A stretch of DNA of 56,166 nt from Lactobacillus jensenii DSM 20557 (GCF_001436455.1 NZ_AYYU01000010.1:1-56166); one strand, 5' to 3'; counted from the first letter of the stretch, positions 16,644-26,104 are shown. Translations and numbers: made by a program. The notes: generated by a model not told the origin, from the sequence alone.

Positions 16644-16961
16644 TTATCCAATATGATTTGATTTTAAAATTAATTTATAAGCATCCAATACTTTTCCTTT
16701 AGGCTTATCCCATTCTTCCCACTTAGTCAAGGTGGTTAAAGTTGGAAATTTATATGTTTTATTAATATATGCTTCATAAGTTTTTAAAGCATTAGTTCTG
16801 GCAATATTAAGCTGCAGTAAGCGAACTTCTTTAATCATTCCCCGGTCACAAGCTAATTCAGCGATTCCATTTTGTTCAACATTAGTAATTTCATAGTAAG
16901 TTGAACCGTCATTACGGGTTATTTCTTCAATCATATCAAATGTTTGGTAATTTTGATTCAT
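16644..16961 (-). CDS. Uncharacterised 105-residue protein
   Basis: I do not recognise this family. The start is ATG 16961, with AAGGAG six bases upstream; a longer frame to 16982 has no support. The protein is soluble, with mixed charge and no membrane segment, signal or clear motif. It lies 9 bases upstream of the nucleotidase gene and is probably co-transcribed with it, and it is divergent from the glycerophosphodiesterase gene. Confidence 0.75.
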   Translation of the reverse strand: MNQNYQTFDMIEEITRNDGSTYYEITNVEQNGIAELACDRGMIKEVRLLQLNIARTNALKTYEAYINKTYKFPTLTTLTKWEEWDKPKGKVLDAYKLILKSNHIG

Positions 16962-17040
16962 TATGCACTCCTTAAAAATCACTAATTTAATAGAAAAAAA
17001 ACTCTTTCCATGCTATCGTAAAAACAACAGAGGTGGACAG

Positions 17041-18420
17041 ATGAAATTGAAAAAATGCCTAAATTGGGGCCTTTTCTTATCTTTAATATTTATAATCAAT
17101 TGTGGTTTTTTAGTTGTTGGACATCGTGGAGATCCAACTAAATACCCAGAAGAAACCATTCAAAGTGACAATTCTGCTTTTGATTCCGGAGCCGATTATG
17201 TTGAGTTAGACTTGCACTTATCTAAAGATAATATAGCGGTTGTTTCTCATGATGACGACTTAGGAAGAATGGTTGGTACAAATGCCATTGTATCACAAAA
17301 TACCTTTGAAACTTTAAGTAAGCTTCAATACTCTAATGGCGAACATGTAATTAGTCTAAATCAACTATTTGAATACTATAAAGATAAGCCAAATACTAAG
17401 TTTATTCTTGAAACTAAAGTTGACCATGGAGTTAATAAAAGTAACAACTTAGAAAAAGTTATTGCATCTAGTATTAAAAAATATCATATGGAAAATCGGG
17501 TAATGATTCACTCCTTTTCAGCCAAGAGTTTATACTATTTTAGCCAATTACTTCCAAATGTTGAGCGAATTTTTATTGTTGGATCCTTAAAAAGAATTAA
17601 TTATGATACCCTGCAATATGTCAATGCAGTTAATGTTTCAAGTGATTTAATCAAAAAATATCCTGAGTTAGTAAAATGGCTTCATGGTAGTGATAAAAAG
17701 ATTTTCGTTTGGGCAGAAATGGATGAGTCACCTAAACTTTGGAATTGGTTAATTAATAATAATATCGATGGAGTAGTGACTAACTTCCCAGCTACTGGTT
17801 TCAAATATAAAGTAGCCAAAGAAGGCTCAAAGCAAGTAGAAATTAATAAAGATGCTACGTACTTAGGCTTTAATCAAGCCAAGACTATTATGAATCCCTA
17901 TCAACCAGTTACAAATAAAGCCAAAATATCATTTTTAGAAAATGTTCATGTTCTAAAAAGTGTTCAAGTAGGGAATCAACTTTATTATCAACTAGGCGGC
18001 AATTCATTTGTCAAAGCTGACTATATAAGTTTTGACTTAAACTATGATAACTTGAATCCATATTTCAATTCTCAAATCAAAACTCCATCGCATACCAAAG
18101 TAAAAGTATATTTATCGCCAAATCATTTAACGTATTTACATAAGCATTTAAGATTTAATCAAAACTATAAAATTTATGGCTTCTCTGGTACTAGTAAAAA
18201 TCTTTGGATTAAGACTAACTTAGGTTGGGTTCAAGCACGAGAAATTTTATTCACTAATTTTCCGATTAATAGTTTTGCTTTTAGCCGCTACCAACTACTT
18301 GATGCAAATACAAGATACAGTAATATTGAACTACTCTCATTTACTATTTTACGTGACCCATATACTCAGCAATTTAATCCAAATTTAAAATCTTTTCTTA
18401 ATCACAAGGCGCTTTCATAA
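17041..18420 (+). CDS. Surface-anchored glycerophosphodiester phosphodiesterase with C-terminal wall-binding-like domain
   Basis: From ATG 17041 (AGAGGTGG site) this is a 459-residue protein. It has a basic N-terminus and one hydrophobic segment (about residues 8-26), then a GDPD domain (about 27-260) with VVGHRGD, YVELDLHLS, the SHDDDL histidine and FILETK, which supply the catalytic pair of histidines and metal ligands. The usual PENT is PEET. The last 190 residues contain repeats like the SLAP/GW modules of lactobacilli (LGGNSFVKADYISF; NLGWVQAREI) and probably bind the cell wall. Likely substrates are glycerophosphodiesters or teichoic acid at the cell surface. No LPXTG is present. Confidence 0.82.
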   Translation: MKLKKCLNWGLFLSLIFIINCGFLVVGHRGDPTKYPEETIQSDNSAFDSGADYVELDLHLSKDNIAVVSHDDDLGRMVGTNAIVSQNTFETLSKLQYSNGEHVISLNQLFEYYKDKPNTKFILETKVDHGVNKSNNLEKVIASSIKKYHMENRVMIHSFSAKSLYYFSQLLPNVERIFIVGSLKRINYDTLQYVNAVNVSSDLIKKYPELVKWLHGSDKKIFVWAEMDESPKLWNWLINNNIDGVVTNFPATGFKYKVAKEGSKQVEINKDATYLGFNQAKTIMNPYQPVTNKAKISFLENVHVLKSVQVGNQLYYQLGGNSFVKADYISFDLNYDNLNPYFNSQIKTPSHTKVKVYLSPNHLTYLHKHLRFNQNYKIYGFSGTSKNLWIKTNLGWVQAREILFTNFPINSFAFSRYQLLDANTRYSNIELLSFTILRDPYTQQFNPNLKSFLNHKALS

Positions 18421-18437
18421 AAGAAGCGCTTTTTTTA
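18408..18437 (+). terminator. Terminator overlapping the end of the glycerophosphodiesterase gene
   Basis: GCGCTT (18409-18414) pairs with AAGCGC (18424-18429), followed by seven T residues. The first arm lies inside the last codons of the gene, an economical arrangement. Confidence 0.75.
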
Positions 18438-18476
18438 TGATAAAATTAATTTAATATGATTAAGGAGGCTTTTTCG

Positions 18477-19883
18477 ATGGAATTAGATTATAAAAAATTA
18501 GCCCTTGCTAAAAAAGACGATATTTTAAAAGACTTAGGCGAATTAATTGCGATTGATTCTTCTGAAGACTTAAATAACGCTAGTGAAGAATATCCTGTAG
18601 GTCCTGGTCCAGTTAAGGCCATGAAGAAGTTTCTTTCCTTTGCTGAAAGAGATGGTTTTGATGTTCAAAACTTTAATAATTACGCTGGACGTGTTAATTA
18701 TGGTGAAGGCCAAAAACGCTTAGGTGTTATTGGCCACATGGACGTGGTTCCTGCTGGGGACGGCTGGGTAACTGATCCATTTAAGATGCTAATTCAAGAT
18801 GGTAAGATTATTGGCCGTGGTAGTGCTGATGACAAGGGGCCAGCTTTAGCTGCATACTACGGCATGCTTATTTTGAAGGAAGCTGGCTTCAAGCCAAAGA
18901 AGAAGATTGACTTTGTTTTAGGTACTAATGAAGAAACTAACTGGGTAGGAATTGACTACTACTTAAAGCATGAACCAACTCCAGACCCAGTCTTCTCACC
19001 AGATGCCGAATTTCCAATTATCAATGGTGAACAAGGTATCTACACTTTAATTATGAACTTTAAAGAAGTAGCTGGTACTGGCAGTATTGACCTTCTTACT
19101 TTCAAGGCAGGAATTGCAGAAAACGTAACTCCACAAAAGGCTTTTGCAAGTATCAAGGCTGATAACTTAGCTGACATTAAGACTAGTTTTGAAAAATTCT
19201 TAGCTGATAACAACTTAGAAGGCAAATTCGAAATTGAAGGTGATACTGCTAACTTAGAATTAGTTGGTCAAGGTGCTCACGCTTCTGCTCCTCAAGTTGG
19301 ACGTAACGCAGCTACTTTCCTAGCAGTCTTCTTAGATAATCTTGACTTAGCTGGTACTGCTAAGAACTACATTCACTTCTTAAGTAGCGTTGAACACGAA
19401 GACTTCAAGGGTGAAAAATTAGGCATTGCTCACCATGACGACTTAATGGGTGATTTATCAAGTGCTCCAAGTATGTTTGACTTTAAGAAGGGCGAAAAAG
19501 CTGAACTTCGTGATAACATTCGTTACCCACAAGGAACCGATCCAGAGAAGATGGTTAAGCAAGTTACTGAAAAATATGGTGACATCTTAGAAGCTTCATT
19601 TAATGGCTTTGAAGAACCTCACTATGTACCAGGTGATGATCCGCTTGTTAAGACTTTGCTTAATGTTTTTGAAAAGCAAACCGGTCTTCCAGGTCACGAA
19701 GTTGTTATCGGTGGCGGTACTTATGGTCGTTTATTTGAACATGGGGTTGCCTTTGGTGCTCAACCAGAAGATGCACCAATGGTTATGCACCAAGCAAATG
19801 AATATATGAAAGTTGACGATTTAATTAATTCAATTAGCATTTACGCTGAAGCAATTTACGAATTAACTAAAGATGCTGAATAA
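18477..19883 (+). CDS. pepV: Dipeptidase PepV
   Basis: A dinuclear zinc M20 peptidase that cleaves dipeptides with a free N-terminus, in the cytoplasm. From ATG 18477 (AAGGAGG eight bases upstream) the protein is 468 residues, like PepV of L. delbrueckii. Metal and catalytic residues are visible: H87 and D89 in GHMDVVP, D119 in GSADDKGP, the E152-E153 pair in GTNEET, the aspartate of SPDAEFP, and the lid residue in HASAPQVGRN. It is monocistronic with terminators on both sides. It helps this amino-acid-requiring organism use peptides. Confidence 0.96.
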   Translation: MELDYKKLALAKKDDILKDLGELIAIDSSEDLNNASEEYPVGPGPVKAMKKFLSFAERDGFDVQNFNNYAGRVNYGEGQKRLGVIGHMDVVPAGDGWVTDPFKMLIQDGKIIGRGSADDKGPALAAYYGMLILKEAGFKPKKKIDFVLGTNEETNWVGIDYYLKHEPTPDPVFSPDAEFPIINGEQGIYTLIMNFKEVAGTGSIDLLTFKAGIAENVTPQKAFASIKADNLADIKTSFEKFLADNNLEGKFEIEGDTANLELVGQGAHASAPQVGRNAATFLAVFLDNLDLAGTAKNYIHFLSSVEHEDFKGEKLGIAHHDDLMGDLSSAPSMFDFKKGEKAELRDNIRYPQGTDPEKMVKQVTEKYGDILEASFNGFEEPHYVPGDDPLVKTLLNVFEKQTGLPGHEVVIGGGTYGRLFEHGVAFGAQPEDAPMVMHQANEYMKVDDLINSISIYAEAIYELTKDAE

Positions 19884-19890
19884 TTTGAAC

Positions 19891-19925
19891 AAAAAAGCTG
19901 GGAGGATAACCTCCCAGCTTTTTTA
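19891..19925. terminator. Bidirectional terminator between pepV and ccpA
   Basis: GCTGGGAGG and CCTCCCAGC form a perfect 9-bp GC-rich stem, flanked by A6 and T6. It serves both converging genes. Confidence 0.92.
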
Positions 19926-19926
19926 T

Positions 19927-20925
19927 TTATTTTCTGCTAGTACTACCTTTTTCTACCAATTCGTAAGGCATTACCATATGTTGTTCATCTAATTCTTCAT
20001 TCGCCATTAATTTAGTTAGCATTCTCATTGCTATGGCACCAATGTCATATAAAGGTTGCTTAATATTAGTTAAACTTGGACGAACGACTTCAGAAATTGC
20101 AGTGGCATTTGATGTAATCAATTCCAAATCATCTGGAATCTTCTTACCATCATCTAACGCAGCATTCATAATCCCCACTGCTGACAAGTTTCTAGTTACT
20201 AAAGCAGCATCAATTCCATCTTTTTCAAGCTTACCATATAAGTCGTAACCATCTTGGTAAGAATAAATATCTTGATAAATATGCTTAGTTAAATTATTTT
20301 CCTCAGCAAATTCTTGGTAGGCTCTAATTCTATTTTCTTTGTTAATAGATGCTTCACCATCTGCTAAAATCAAAGCTATTTCTTTGCAGCCATTATCTAA
20401 TAACAAGGTTAAAGCTTCTTTATCAGATTTTTGATAATCAATATTAACTGATGCAAATTGTTCTCTTGAATCAATTGTTCCAGCTAAAACAACAGGCGTA
20501 TTTGTTCTTTCAAAGGCCGCTGCTGCTTCATCTGAAAGACGGTCCCCCATATAAATAACACCATCGACTTGCTTATTAAGCAATCCCTGAATAACTTGAT
20601 CTTCCTTTAACAACTTATTTTCAGTACTTGAAAGGATAATGTTGTACTTATATAAAGTTGCAATATCATCAATACCCTTTGACAACTCTGCAAAATACAA
20701 ATTAGTTAAATCTGGTACGATAATACCAACTGTAGTAGTTCTTTTAGAAGCTAAACCTTGAGCTACTGCATTAGGTTGATAATGGAGGCGATTAATTACT
20801 TCCATTACCCGATCACGGGTTTCCTTACGAACGTTATTATTGCCGTTCACTACTCGCGAAACTGTAGCCATCGAAACTTTAGCTTCGCGAGCAACATCAT
20901 AAATAGTTACTTCTTGCTTATGCAT
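19927..20925 (-). CDS. ccpA: Catabolite control protein A
   Basis: The LacI-family global carbon regulator; with HPr(Ser-P) it binds cre sites. The helix-turn-helix IYDVAREAKVSMATVSRVVN starts near residue 8, and the hinge and effector domains follow. From ATG 20925 (GAGGAG site) it is 332 residues, the usual length. It is divergent from pepQ, the arrangement known in many lactobacilli, and close to ytxH/ytxG-like genes, also a common CcpA neighbourhood. It probably acts on the cre sites seen here before gtfA and the arc operon. Confidence 0.95.
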   Translation of the reverse strand: MHKQEVTIYDVAREAKVSMATVSRVVNGNNNVRKETRDRVMEVINRLHYQPNAVAQGLASKRTTTVGIIVPDLTNLYFAELSKGIDDIATLYKYNIILSSTENKLLKEDQVIQGLLNKQVDGVIYMGDRLSDEAAAAFERTNTPVVLAGTIDSREQFASVNIDYQKSDKEALTLLLDNGCKEIALILADGEASINKENRIRAYQEFAEENNLTKHIYQDIYSYQDGYDLYGKLEKDGIDAALVTRNLSAVGIMNAALDDGKKIPDDLELITSNATAISEVVRPSLTNIKQPLYDIGAIAMRMLTKLMANEELDEQHMVMPYELVEKGSTSRK

Positions 20926-20987
20926 AATTTCGCTCCTCATCTTTCACTAACTCATCATATAACAATACCACGAATTACTCTAGTGGT

Positions 20988-20999
20988 GCAAACGCTTGC
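20988..20999. promoter_or_regulatory. cre-like palindrome between ccpA and pepQ
   Basis: GCAAACGCTTGC is palindromic but for one position and lies in the divergent ccpA-pepQ promoter region. It deviates from cre consensus at three positions, so CcpA autoregulation is only a suggestion. A -10-like TATAAT (21030-21035) precedes pepQ. Confidence 0.35.
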
Positions 21000-21073
21000 C
21001 CACTTCATGGTAAATTCTTTATATTGTTATATAATAGTTTTAAAAGATTTTTAATTATAAAGGAGAAAAGAGC

Positions 21074-22186
21074 ATGAATTTAGATAAATTACAAAATTGG
21101 TTAGCTGAACATAATGTTGATGCAGCTTATATCTCAAACCCAATTACAATCGCTTATTTTACCGGTTATGAAATGGAACCTGAGGAAAGAATCTTTGCCT
21201 TATTGGCATTTAAAGATGCTGAACCTTTCATCTTCTGTCCTGCTCTAAACGTCGAAGAAGCCAAGCATTCTGAATGGAATGGTGATGTATACGGTTATTT
21301 AGACCACGAAAATCCATGGCAAATCATTAAAAATCATGTAGAAAAGAGAACCAAGTCATTCAAGCATTGGGCAATTGAACAAAATAATTTGCCAGTTGAA
21401 CGCTATAACTTTTTGCGTCAAGTCTTTAATAACAGTGATTTTGATACTAATTTATCTGAATTCATCGATCATTTAAGACTTTACAAAACTCCTGAAGAAG
21501 TTGAAAAGTTAAAAGCTGCAGGAGCTGAAGCTGACTTTGCTTTTCAAATCGGTTTTGATAATATCGCAACTGGTGTAACAGAAAGATACATTGCTGGTCA
21601 GATTGATTATCAACTTAAGTTACAAAAAGGTGTAATGCACCAAAGTTTTGAAACTATTGTTCAAGCTGGTGAAAACGCATCTAACCCCCACCTTGGTCCT
21701 ACAATGAATACGATTAAGCCTAATGAATTGGTCCTCTTTGACTTAGGTACCATGCATAAAGGCTATGCATCTGATTCTTCAAGAACAGTAGCTTATGGAA
21801 CTCCAACTGATAAGCAAAAAGAAATCTATGAAATTGACCGTGAAGCTCAACAAGCTGCAATTGAAGCAGCTAAGCCAGGTATTACAGCTGCTGAACTAGA
21901 TGCAGTTGCACGTGACATTATTACTAAGGCTGGCTATGGCGAATACTTTATCCACCGTCTTGGTCACGGAATTGGTAAGAATGTTCACGAATTTCCATCA
22001 ATTATGCAAGGCAATGATTTAGTAATTGAAGAAGGCATGTGTTTTTCAATTGAACCAGGCATCTATATTCCAGGCGTTGGTGGTGTTCGAATTGAAGACT
22101 GCGGTGTTGTAACTAAGAACGGTTTTGAACCATTTACCAAAACTGACAAATCGCTTAAATACATCCCATTACGTGACAAAAAATAG
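21074..22186 (+). CDS. pepQ: Xaa-Pro dipeptidase (prolidase)
   Basis: An M24B metallopeptidase of 370 residues that splits X-Pro dipeptides in the cytoplasm. An N-terminal creatinase-like domain (1-125) precedes the pita-bread catalytic domain. Metal ligands are seen in LFDLGTM and GYASDSSRT (two aspartates), HRLGHGIG (histidine), FSIEPGIY (glutamate) and VRIEDCGVV (glutamate). The start has AAAGGAG. It is divergent from ccpA, and in lactobacilli this pair is classically under shared control. Confidence 0.95.
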   Translation: MNLDKLQNWLAEHNVDAAYISNPITIAYFTGYEMEPEERIFALLAFKDAEPFIFCPALNVEEAKHSEWNGDVYGYLDHENPWQIIKNHVEKRTKSFKHWAIEQNNLPVERYNFLRQVFNNSDFDTNLSEFIDHLRLYKTPEEVEKLKAAGAEADFAFQIGFDNIATGVTERYIAGQIDYQLKLQKGVMHQSFETIVQAGENASNPHLGPTMNTIKPNELVLFDLGTMHKGYASDSSRTVAYGTPTDKQKEIYEIDREAQQAAIEAAKPGITAAELDAVARDIITKAGYGEYFIHRLGHGIGKNVHEFPSIMQGNDLVIEEGMCFSIEPGIYIPGVGGVRIEDCGVVTKNGFEPFTKTDKSLKYIPLRDKK

Positions 22187-22191
22187 TAAAT

Positions 22192-22223
22192 AAAAAAGCT
22201 TTACCTTTCGGTAAAGCTTTTTT
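22192..22223. terminator. Bidirectional terminator after pepQ
   Basis: GCTTTACC and GGTAAAGC around TTTC, with A6 and T6 flanks. The T run reaches the stop of the YtxH-like gene on the other strand. Confidence 0.92.
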
Positions 22224-22551
22224 ACTTTTCAGCGTTTTCTAAATCACTTAAAGTTTCGTTATCATCATTTTCATTGCTACCCAGATTATGCTTAGTTGAA
22301 TCAATTACAATATCATCAAAATCCTTAAGTTCTGAATCATCTTCAACATTTTTCGGAAAGGCAGCAAGTTGATTTTTTACAACTTCAGTTGAATTATCAT
22401 ACTTCTTTTTTAAGTCATTCAAAGTTTCATTATTATCAAGCTTTTGCTTTAATTCTTCAATTGTTTCATCTGGAAGAAGATAAGCAGCTGCTGCTAAACC
22501 GGCTGCTGCACCAACAACTGTTCCAAATACAAATGCTCCTAATTTTTTCAT
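22222..22551 (-). CDS. YtxH-like small membrane-anchored protein
   Basis: A 109-residue protein from ATG 22551 (GGAGAG site). One N-terminal hydrophobic, alanine/glycine-rich segment (about 5-25, VFGTVVGAAAGLAAAAYL) is followed by a charged helical tail with an acidic end. This is the YtxH/gas-vesicle-like pattern. It lies 21 bases downstream of the DUF948 gene, matching the ytxG-ytxH pair of bacilli, which are general-stress proteins near ccpA. Function unknown. Confidence 0.8.
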   Translation of the reverse strand: MKKLGAFVFGTVVGAAAGLAAAAYLLPDETIEELKQKLDNNETLNDLKKKYDNSTEVVKNQLAAFPKNVEDDSELKDFDDIVIDSTKHNLGSNENDDNETLSDLENAEK

Positions 22552-22572
22552 AGAGAAACTCTCCAATCTTTT

Positions 22573-22998
22573 CTAATCTAAACCGCGACGTCTTCTGCGT
22601 CTAGCCAAAATACTTGTCAAAATAGTGGTCATCAACCCCGTCTTCTTAATATTCACCTCAGAAAAACGAGTTGCCAATTTACGTGATGATGAATTAAGGT
22701 CAGATACACTTTCACCCAAATCTGCTGCTGCTTGAACAACAGGTTCAACAGTTTTCATCTTGGAGTTTACATCTTCTAATAAATTATTAGTTTTATCAAG
22801 TAAGTCATTGGTTTGCTTCATAATGTCGTCAATATCATTACTCATCTTCCCCAAAGCATCATTAGTGATGTCCATTGTTTGTTCAACTTTTTTCAAAGTC
22901 TTAGTAGTTCTTAAAAGAACAGGAATAGTAAATAATACAAACAACAAAAAAGCAACCGCTGCAATTAAGCCAGCTAATGCACCATAAGAAATTAACAT
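22573..22998 (-). CDS. DUF948 (YtxG-like) protein
   Basis: A 141-residue protein with one N-terminal membrane segment (about 4-28) and a long coiled-coil-like stretch (35-110) rich in repeated D-I/L-N patterns such as TNDLLDKTNNLLEDV. It has an arginine-rich end. This is the DUF948 family, which resembles methyl-accepting or membrane-tethered coiled-coil proteins. GGAGG precedes the ATG. It probably forms an operon with the YtxH-like gene. Confidence 0.85.
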   Translation of the reverse strand: MLISYGALAGLIAAVAFLLFVLFTIPVLLRTTKTLKKVEQTMDITNDALGKMSNDIDDIMKQTNDLLDKTNNLLEDVNSKMKTVEPVVQAAADLGESVSDLNSSSRKLATRFSEVNIKKTGLMTTILTSILARRRRRRGLD

Positions 22999-23113
22999 TA
23001 TTTTTCCTCCAAATTAATTCATCTAAAAAAAGTCTAGCATGATTTAGTCTATCTGACAATTTACATCATTATCTGGTATGCTATTAACATAATAGCACGA
23101 AATGAGGAAATAA

Positions 23114-23935
23114 ATGTACACGTTAGCTTCAAAAATGTTTTCAAATTGGTCAATCGACTGGTCAAAGTATTTAAATAGCTTTATAAGTGTAATTTGGCAG
23201 TTAAGTATTACTACTGCAATTTTTCTTTTAATTAATAATTTTGGTAAACGTGTAATTACCAAATACTTTTTAAAAGGCAAAGTTAAGTTAAACAAGCGTA
23301 GTCAGACAATTGCCAACTTATCAACCAATGTTTTCCAATATACTACATTATTTTTCTATTTATTTGGCGTTTTAAGCATTCTAGGCGTCCCTGTCGGCAC
23401 CTTAATAGCCAGTGCAGGTATTTTCTCCCTTGCCTTAGGTATGGGCGCTCAGGGTTTTGTTAGCGACCTTGTAAATGGCTTCTTCATTTTAAGTGAAGAT
23501 CAGTATAATGTAGGAGATTTAGTAAAAATTGGAACAGAAACAGGAACGGTCGTCCGCTTAGGTATTAGAACAACTTGCATTAAACAAATAGACGGTTCCC
23601 TTACCTATATCCCCAACCGAAAAATCTTGGAAGTAACTAATTTATCTCATGGTGGTACTGGAATAGATATTGAATTAAACTTATTAGCCAAAAATGATTT
23701 AACCAAAGTAAATACGCTAATTAATCAAGTTAATAAGCAGCTCAAACGAAATGAAAAGTTTTTATCAACCCCACCTACCAATTATGGTGTAACCAAGCAA
23801 GAGGGGCCAAACGTTACAATTCAAGTGCACTTACAAGTAATTGGCGGAAATTCAACTGAAATAAAAAATAATTATTTAAGTGGCTATATTAAAGCTTTTC
23901 AAGATGCTGGCATTGAATTTGCTCACTTAAAATAA
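23114..23935 (+). CDS. mscS: Small-conductance mechanosensitive channel (MscS family)
   Basis: A 273-residue membrane channel that opens under membrane tension to release solutes after osmotic downshift. Three N-terminal membrane segments (about 20-115) end in the pore helix ASAGIFSLALGMGAQGFV, which has the family's Ala/Gly packing pattern. The beta domain follows with YNVGDLVKIG and YIPNRKI, then a C-terminal alpha/beta cap. GAGG precedes the start. Monocistronic, with a terminator directly after it. Confidence 0.92.
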   Translation: MYTLASKMFSNWSIDWSKYLNSFISVIWQLSITTAIFLLINNFGKRVITKYFLKGKVKLNKRSQTIANLSTNVFQYTTLFFYLFGVLSILGVPVGTLIASAGIFSLALGMGAQGFVSDLVNGFFILSEDQYNVGDLVKIGTETGTVVRLGIRTTCIKQIDGSLTYIPNRKILEVTNLSHGGTGIDIELNLLAKNDLTKVNTLINQVNKQLKRNEKFLSTPPTNYGVTKQEGPNVTIQVHLQVIGGNSTEIKNNYLSGYIKAFQDAGIEFAHLK

Positions 23936-23966
23936 AAAGGTCCTGGATTCTTCCAGGACCTTTTTT
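23934..23966. terminator. Bidirectional terminator after mscS
   Basis: GGTCCTGGA and TCCAGGACC around TTCT, with A5 and T6 flanks. It also ends the tautomerase transcript from the other side. Confidence 0.92.
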
Positions 23967-24144
23967 ATGCACGCCATTGTCCACCTTGCCCATAAGTATG
24001 TGGACCTAATTCATTAATAATTACATGGATATGCTCTTTAGGAGCACCTGTATTTTTATGAACAGCGTCAGTAACGTCTTTCATTAAATTTTCTAATTGT
24101 TCGGGACTTCTGCCCTTAATTAATTCAATATGTACAAATGGCAT
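23965..24144 (-). CDS. 4-oxalocrotonate tautomerase-like protein (59 residues)
   Basis: A short gene read directly from the sequence. The protein starts [16 protein letters not shown] and includes VIINELG. It is the 4-OT family: the catalytic proline follows the initiator Met, the length is 59-62 as usual, and an arginine in the GRSPEQ loop fits the active site. AGAGGT lies upstream, overlapping the rdgB stop. It is the last gene of murI-rdgB-tautomerase. Most lactobacillar members have no known physiological substrate. Confidence 0.85.
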   Translation of the reverse strand: MPFVHIELIKGRSPEQLENLMKDVTDAVHKNTGAPKEHIHVIINELGPHTYGQGGQWRA

Positions 24145-24154
24145 AACTTACCTC

Positions 24155-24772
24155 TTAAAATTGTTCAAGCCAAGCTGGCATCTTTTCTACTAATTGTTTA
24201 AGTGCTTTACCACGGTGAGAAATTTCATTCTTTTCATCAGTTGTCATTTCTGCAAAAGTTTTTCCTTTTTCTGGAACATAGAATAATGGATCATAACCAA
24301 AGCCATCATGTCCACGAGGAATCGCCAAAACTACCCCTTCACATTCTCCTGTTACAACTAAGTCTTTATCAAAATGACCTGGCATTGATAAAACAAAAGT
24401 TGAGCAGAACTTAGCTGATCTTTCTTCTTCTGGAATACCACCTAATGATGCAAGTAACTTAGCATTATTTCTTGCGTCATTATGTGCTTCACCACCATAT
24501 CTTGCTGAATGTACACCAGGAGCACCATTTAACTTATCAACAACTAAACCAGAATCATCACTTAAAGTTGGCATCTTTGAGAATTCTGCTAAAGCATGGG
24601 CCTTTAAAGTAGCATTTTCTTCAAATGTACTACCATTTTCATTAACATGTGGAGCTGCTTCTAAGTCCGCATTAGTTTTAACTTCAATATCTAAGCCGGC
24701 CTTTCGGAAAGCTGCTTTTAGTTCTTTAACTTTATTTTTGTTATTAGTTGCAAATAATAATACTTTACTCAT
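24155..24772 (-). CDS. rdgB: XTP/dITP pyrophosphatase (Ham1/RdgB)
   Basis: A 205-residue house-cleaning enzyme that hydrolyses dITP and XTP to monophosphates, keeping deaminated purines out of DNA and RNA. Family motifs are FATNNKNKVKEL at the N-terminus, TFEENATLKA, LSDDSGL (metal-binding aspartates), GFGYDPLFY and SHRGKAL. Its start overlaps the murI stop by 4 bases, a coupling common in Firmicutes. Confidence 0.95.
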   Translation of the reverse strand: MSKVLLFATNNKNKVKELKAAFRKAGLDIEVKTNADLEAAPHVNENGSTFEENATLKAHALAEFSKMPTLSDDSGLVVDKLNGAPGVHSARYGGEAHNDARNNAKLLASLGGIPEEERSAKFCSTFVLSMPGHFDKDLVVTGECEGVVLAIPRGHDGFGYDPLFYVPEKGKTFAEMTTDEKNEISHRGKALKQLVEKMPAWLEQF

Positions 24773-25569
24773 AAATCTTCTCCCGTTTCTACATGAGTAG
24801 CTACTAACTCCGGATCATCTAACCATTTACGAGCAATTTCAGTAAACTTTTGGCAATCACCGGTTGTATAGTATTCACGTTTTCCTTTTTTTCCTGCTAG
24901 CATCCCATCACGCTTTAAAACATTTTCAGTATATTGCGCAACTTGATCTGCTGGATCTACTAGCTTAATTGTACTTCCAACAACTTTAGAAATTTCTTTC
25001 TCAATAATTGGATAATGTGTACAACCTAAGACCATTGTATCAAATTCTTTTTCCTTTAGGGAGTCTAAACTATCCCTTACCACATCAATATTGTAAGCGT
25101 AATCACGTTGTGCTTCTACAAGTGGTGCTAATTGAGGGGTTGCAAGTTCTGTAACTTCAATATCAGGATTACGGAATTTAATTTCTCTACTATAAGCATG
25201 AGATTCAATCGTAACATGCGTACCAATTACTGCAACTTTATTATTTTTAGTGGTTCTAGCTGCAGCTAAGCTACCTGATTGAATAACTCCAATAATTTGA
25301 GGAGTAATTTCTTTTTGAATTACTTCCATTGCTGCAGCTGTTGCCGTATTACATGCAAAAATAATTACTTTTACATTTTTTGACAGTAAAAAATTGACAC
25401 TTCTTCTTGTTAATTCGATTACTTCTTCGGTTGTTTTATCACCATATGGCATGTGGGCCTGGTCACCAATAAAAACCGTTGCTTCATTTGGTAGTTTTTT
25501 CATAACCTTTTTGAGGACGGTTAAGCCACCTAATCCGGAATCTAATAATCCAATTGGTCGATTATCCAT
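24769..25569 (-). CDS. murI: Glutamate racemase
   Basis: Makes D-glutamate for peptidoglycan. At 266 residues it has the usual length. The catalytic cysteines are C73 in FACNTATAA and C183 in LGCTHYP, and GLLDSGLGGLTV gives the substrate-binding start. The ATG is preceded by GAGGAG. It is the first gene of murI-rdgB-tautomerase and divergent from the yslB-like gene. Confidence 0.96.
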   Translation of the reverse strand: MDNRPIGLLDSGLGGLTVLKKVMKKLPNEATVFIGDQAHMPYGDKTTEEVIELTRRSVNFLLSKNVKVIIFACNTATAAAMEVIQKEITPQIIGVIQSGSLAAARTTKNNKVAVIGTHVTIESHAYSREIKFRNPDIEVTELATPQLAPLVEAQRDYAYNIDVVRDSLDSLKEKEFDTMVLGCTHYPIIEKEISKVVGSTIKLVDPADQVAQYTENVLKRDGMLAGKKGKREYYTTGDCQKFTEIARKWLDDPELVATHVETGEDL

Positions 25570-25657
25570 GATTTTTTCTCCTCAGACTTGTAAAAAATAT
25601 TTTTCGCTTCCCCTAGTTTAATGTAAAATAGAAAAGAATACAAAGGGATGGAAAGCT

Positions 25658-26053
25658 ATGCAAGAAAATAACGAACACTCATATTTTATTAATCAACTTT
25701 ATCGCGATTTTTTATTACCAACTATTTTAGGGGAAGATACTAAAGAAATTTTATATTGGGCTGGTAAAAAAATTGCTAATAAATATGCTTTAAGTGATAC
25801 AGAATCTTTAATTGACTTCTTTCAAATGGCTCAATTTGGGGATTTAAAGTTAATTACTGAAAAGAGAGTTGGAGCCACTTTTGAATTAAGTGGTCAAGTT
25901 GTAGAAGATCGCTTAAATAGTGACAATAAAGATTTTGAACTTGAGGCTGGTATTATCAGCGCTTGTTTAGCAAGTGCAAATCAACGCGATTGTGAAAGTA
26001 GCGTTGTTATCAATGATAAAGAAAACAAAGTTCAAATCATTGCTCAATATTAA
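25658..26053 (+). CDS. yslB: YslB-like protein (DUF2507)
   Basis: A 131-residue protein of the Firmicute YslB family. It has the family's FLLPTILGEDTKEILYWAGK start and a conserved FELEAGIIS segment near residue 103. These proteins resemble V4R small-molecule-binding domains. No membrane segment. Monocistronic, divergent from murI. Function is not established. Confidence 0.85.
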   Translation: MQENNEHSYFINQLYRDFLLPTILGEDTKEILYWAGKKIANKYALSDTESLIDFFQMAQFGDLKLITEKRVGATFELSGQVVEDRLNSDNKDFELEAGIISACLASANQRDCESSVVINDKENKVQIIAQY

Positions 26054-26060
26054 TTGCATT

Positions 26061-26095
26061 AAAAGAGGCTACTTCAAACGAAGTAACCTCTTTTA
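26061..26095. terminator. Bidirectional terminator between yslB and trxA
   Basis: AAAAGAGGCTACTTC pairs with GAAGTAACCTCTTTT (one mismatch) around AAAC. Confidence 0.88.
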
Positions 26096-26104
26096 GTTTA
26101 TCTA

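Noticed and set aside
20988-20999. Strong cre site at ccpA-pepQ
   Set aside because: Listed only as a weak site; it departs from consensus at three positions.
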